Of a stretch of DNA of 16,320 bases, positions 14,316 to 16,320 are shown piece after piece. Numbering within the stretch: position 1 is the first letter of the stretch; every line of letters begins with the position of its first letter. Origin of the DNA: JABFRZ01 sp031413955 (lineage in GTDB: Bacteria > Planctomycetota > UBA1135 > GCA-002686595); the NCBI GenBank assembly GCA_031413955.1, contig JANOGB010000147.1, positions 1-16,320 of the forward strand, written 5' to 3'. The notes beneath the pieces are model-generated. The model saw only the letters and a program-made list of their open reading frames with translations. It was not told where the DNA came from and searched no databases. The position numbers and the translations under genes were made by a program.

Positions 14316-15281
14316 ATGGACAAGCGCTGGTTCCTCCTCCCGCTCGTGCTGCTGCTCCTGCTCGCCGCCCTGCGCTGGAGCCAGCAGCGCGAGGAGATTT
14401 TTCGGGTGAGCGGTTTCCTGGAGGCCGACGAGATCCGCGTGGGTTCGCGCGTCGGCGGACGCGTGGCCCGGGTGCACGTGGACGAGGGTTCGCGCGTGGA
14501 AGCGAAAGCGCTGCTGGTCGAGCTCGAGCCCTACGACCTGCTCGAACGGCGCAGCGAGCTCGTGGCGCGCGTACAGGCACTCGCGGCGCACCTGGCGGAG
14601 CTGCGCGCCGGACCGCGCAGCCAGGAGATCGAGGCCGCGCGCGCGCACACGGACGCGGCTCGCGCGGCGCACTCGCTGGCCGAGCTCGAAGAGGCGCGCA
14701 CGCGTTCGCTCGTGGCGGACGCGATCCGCTCGCGCGATGCTCTCGACCGCACCCAGGCCGTGCTGGAGGCTGCACGCGCCGACGTGCGTGCGAGCGAGGA
14801 AGCGCTCGGACTGCTCGAGGAGGGCACGCGCAAGGAAGAGCTCGACCGGGCCGAGGCCGAGCTCGAGGGTGCGCGCGCCTCGCAACGCGCGCTCGAGCGC
14901 GCCATCGACGAGCTCAGCGTGCGTGCGCCATGCGCCGCCGTGGTCGAGTCGTGCGAGCTCGAACCCGGCGACCTGGTGGCGCCCAACGCCGCCGTGATCG
15001 TGCTGCGCGACACCTCCGAGCTGCGCGTGCGCGCTTACGTGCCGCAAGATCGCCTGACCTTCACGGCCGGCGCGCCGGCCTGGGTGAGCGTCGACGCCTT
15101 CCCCGGCCGCCGTTTTCGCGCGCACGTCGACTTCATCGCGCCGCGCGGCGAGTTCACGCCCAACAACGTGCAGACCCCGGAGGAGCGCTCGCAGGTGGTC
15201 GTGCGCGTGCGCGTCACGCTCGAGGAGGGCCAGGAGCTGCTGCGTCCGGGCGTGTCGGCGGACGTGTGGTTCAGTGAATGA
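14316..15281 (+). CDS. HlyD/YbhG-type membrane fusion (periplasmic adaptor) protein
   Basis: This 321-residue adaptor links an inner-membrane ABC pump to the outer envelope. An N-terminal anchor (about 5-20, very Leu-rich) is followed by the first half of a lipoyl-like barrel (FLEADEIRVGSRVGGRVARV, 34-53), a long alpha-helical coiled-coil hairpin (about 72-200, heptad-rich in Glu/Leu/Arg/Ala), the second barrel half (SVRAPCAAVVESCELEPGD, 201-219) and a beta-barrel domain. The motif GEFTPNNVQTPEERSQ (278-293) is characteristic of the YbhG-like branch. ATG 14316 is chosen because it begins the membrane anchor and has GGCGGGAAG upstream; the open frame extends earlier without homology. The ABC gene follows at once, with its possible starts at or just past the HlyD stop, so the two form an operon. 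The likely role is drug or toxic-compound export, by analogy with YbhGFSR. Confidence 0.88.
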   Translation: MDKRWFLLPLVLLLLLAALRWSQQREEIFRVSGFLEADEIRVGSRVGGRVARVHVDEGSRVEAKALLVELEPYDLLERRSELVARVQALAAHLAELRAGPRSQEIEAARAHTDAARAAHSLAELEEARTRSLVADAIRSRDALDRTQAVLEAARADVRASEEALGLLEEGTRKEELDRAEAELEGARASQRALERAIDELSVRAPCAAVVESCELEPGDLVAPNAAVIVLRDTSELRVRAYVPQDRLTFTAGAPAWVSVDAFPGRRFRAHVDFIAPRGEFTPNNVQTPEERSQVVVRVRVTLEEGQELLRPGVSADVWFSE

Positions 15282-15297
15282 CGAGCGGGCACGCAGC

Positions 15298-16320
15298 ATG
15301 ATCCCGGTGGCGGCGCTCGTCGCGCGCGCGCTCACGCGCCGGTTCGGGCCGCGCACGGCGGTCGATCGCGTCTCGTTCGAGGTGCCGCGCGGCACGATCT
15401 TCGGGCTGCTCGGGCCGAACGGGAGCGGCAAGTCGACGCTCATCCGCATGCTGTGCGGCGTGCTCGCGCCGAGCGCAGGGGAGGGCAGTGTGCTCGGGCT
15501 CGACGTGCGTACCCAGAGCGAGGCCATCAAGCGCCGCATCGGCTACATGTCGCAGCGCTTCAGCCTGTATGGCGACCTGACGGTGCGCGAGAACCTGGCC
15601 TTCTACGGGCGCGTGTACGGCCTCGAAGGCGCCGCGCTCGAGGAACGCATGCGCGCGGTGTGCGGCCTGGTCTCGATCGAGGGTCGCGAAGAACAGCTCG
15701 CGGCCACGCTCTCGGGCGGCTACAAGCAGCGTCTGGCGCTCGGCTGCGCGTTGCTGCACGACCCCGAGGTCGTGTTCCTCGACGAACCCACGGCCGGCAT
15801 CGATCCCGTGGCGCGGCGCGAGCTGTGGGACCTCTTGGCCGAGCTCGCCGGGCGTGGTGTGACGCTGTTCGTCACCACGCACTTCATGGACGAGGCCGAG
15901 CGCTGCAACACGGTCGCGTACATCTACGAGGGGCGCCTGCTCGTGCAGGGCAAGCCTGCGGAGCTCGAGACACACCCGGCCGTCACGCCGGCGGGCACGC
16001 GCCGGCTCGAGCTGCGCCTCGAGCGGCCCGCGGCGGCGCTCGCACTGGTGAAGGCGTCGCCCGGCGTGCGCGATGCGACGCTCGCAGGTGATGCGATCCG
16101 CGTGCTGTGCGGCGAGACGTTCGACGAGGACGCGCTGCGGCGGGCGCTCGCGCCCGAGACGCTCGAGATCCGCGCAGGCCGCGCCGATCTCGAGGACGTG
16201 TTCGTGGCGCTGACCAAGCAGGGTGGCTCGGTTCAACCGGGAGCGCCGGGCTCCAGCCCGGCTCTTCCTCCGGGTGGTGTTGGAGCGGAAGAAGAAACCA
16301 AGAGAAGAGCCGGGCTGGAG
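15298..16320 (+). CDS. ABC ATPase of a YbhF-like exporter, partial (runs off the window)
   Basis: The first 341 codons are visible. A complete ATPase domain is present: Walker A GPNGSGKST (39-47), Q-loop Q86, signature LSGGYKQR (138-145), Walker B VVFLDEPT (158-165), and H-loop TTH (192-194). The domain ends in ADLEDVFVALT, typical of the ABC-2 drug-exporter ATPase C-terminus. After that, codons from about 313 onward read through a palindromic repeat (PGAPGSSPAL ... RRAGLE) and stay open to the window edge. E. coli YbhF is a tandem of two ATPase domains, so the repeat may lie in an interdomain linker here; the next domain is not visible. ATG 15298 is used; a GTG at 15274 in the same frame, overlapping the HlyD stop, is an alternative. 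It is the partner of the HlyD adaptor; permease genes are expected downstream. Confidence 0.85.
   Translation, partial: MIPVAALVARALTRRFGPRTAVDRVSFEVPRGTIFGLLGPNGSGKSTLIRMLCGVLAPSAGEGSVLGLDVRTQSEAIKRRIGYMSQRFSLYGDLTVRENLAFYGRVYGLEGAALEERMRAVCGLVSIEGREEQLAATLSGGYKQRLALGCALLHDPEVVFLDEPTAGIDPVARRELWDLLAELAGRGVTLFVTTHFMDEAERCNTVAYIYEGRLLVQGKPAELETHPAVTPAGTRRLELRLERPAAALALVKASPGVRDATLAGDAIRVLCGETFDEDALRRALAPETLEIRAGRADLEDVFVALTKQGGSVQPGAPGSSPALPPGGVGAEEETKRRAGLE
16233..16320. repeat. Six-frame-open palindromic element, copy 2 (cut by the window end)
   Basis: The left end TCAACCGGGAGCGCC is followed by GCCGGGCT-CC-AGCCCGGC, a short spacer with a purine-rich tract, and the start of the inverted arm (GAGCCGGGCTGGAG). 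The left end matches TCAACTGGGAGCGCC of copy 1. All six frames of the visible 84 nt from 16237 lack stop codons. The left arm is read in a different frame from copy 1, while the right arm is read in the same frame. Confidence 0.85.

Noticed and set aside
13674..15539. Long open frame on the minus strand (over 600 codons) across the HlyD and ABC genes
   Set aside because: Only its last 131 codons look like a protein; the rest is antisense to the HlyD/YbhF homologues and is open because of the high GC content.

Overview
The window looks like chromosomal DNA of a very GC-rich, Gram-negative-type bacterium, most probably a planctomycete or a relative. The reasons are indirect: lipoproteins, an HlyD-type adaptor and c-type haem proteins (a Gram-negative envelope); tandem FG-GAP/VCBS-like secreted proteins; a P-loop/pentapeptide-repeat protein; and short repetitive palindromes between genes. 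No rRNA, tRNA, CRISPR array, phage gene or complete insertion sequence was seen.

Layout. (1) 122-6689, plus strand: a tightly packed run of five genes joined by 1-4 bp overlaps or a 10 bp gap. They encode an ABC-2 ATPase-permease fusion, a two-PDZ lipoprotein, two paralogous FG-GAP-like proteins rich in calcium-binding Asp motifs, and a small lipoprotein. The spacing suggests one operon whose products act at or outside the cell envelope. (2) 6754-8652, minus strand: a P-loop protein with a long pentapeptide-repeat tail, convergent with the operon. (3) 8653-8942: a gene-poor gap filled by a 194 bp MITE-like palindrome. (4) 8943-11798, plus: an FAD-dependent amine/amino-acid oxidoreductase, a cluster of REP-like inverted repeats, and a secreted two-domain protein. 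(5) 11878-13498: a small cytosolic protein convergent with a di-haem DUF1111/COG3488 lipoprotein, separated by two back-to-back hairpins. (6) 13674-16320: a small zinc-ribbon protein (minus), then a divergently transcribed HlyD-type adaptor and ABC ATPase of the YbhG/YbhF drug-efflux type that runs off the window.

The most interesting feature is a roughly 100 bp palindromic element built from two inverted GCCGGGCT/AGCCCGGC hairpins. It occurs three times here. Two copies lie in frame inside two different ABC transporter genes, in both cases just after the C-terminal end of the ATPase domain. A half copy lies between two convergent genes. Both coding copies have no stop codon in any of the six frames (checked by hand), so the element can be translated as a linker. 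This resembles the protein-coding palindromic elements known from Rickettsia, though no homology to those is implied.
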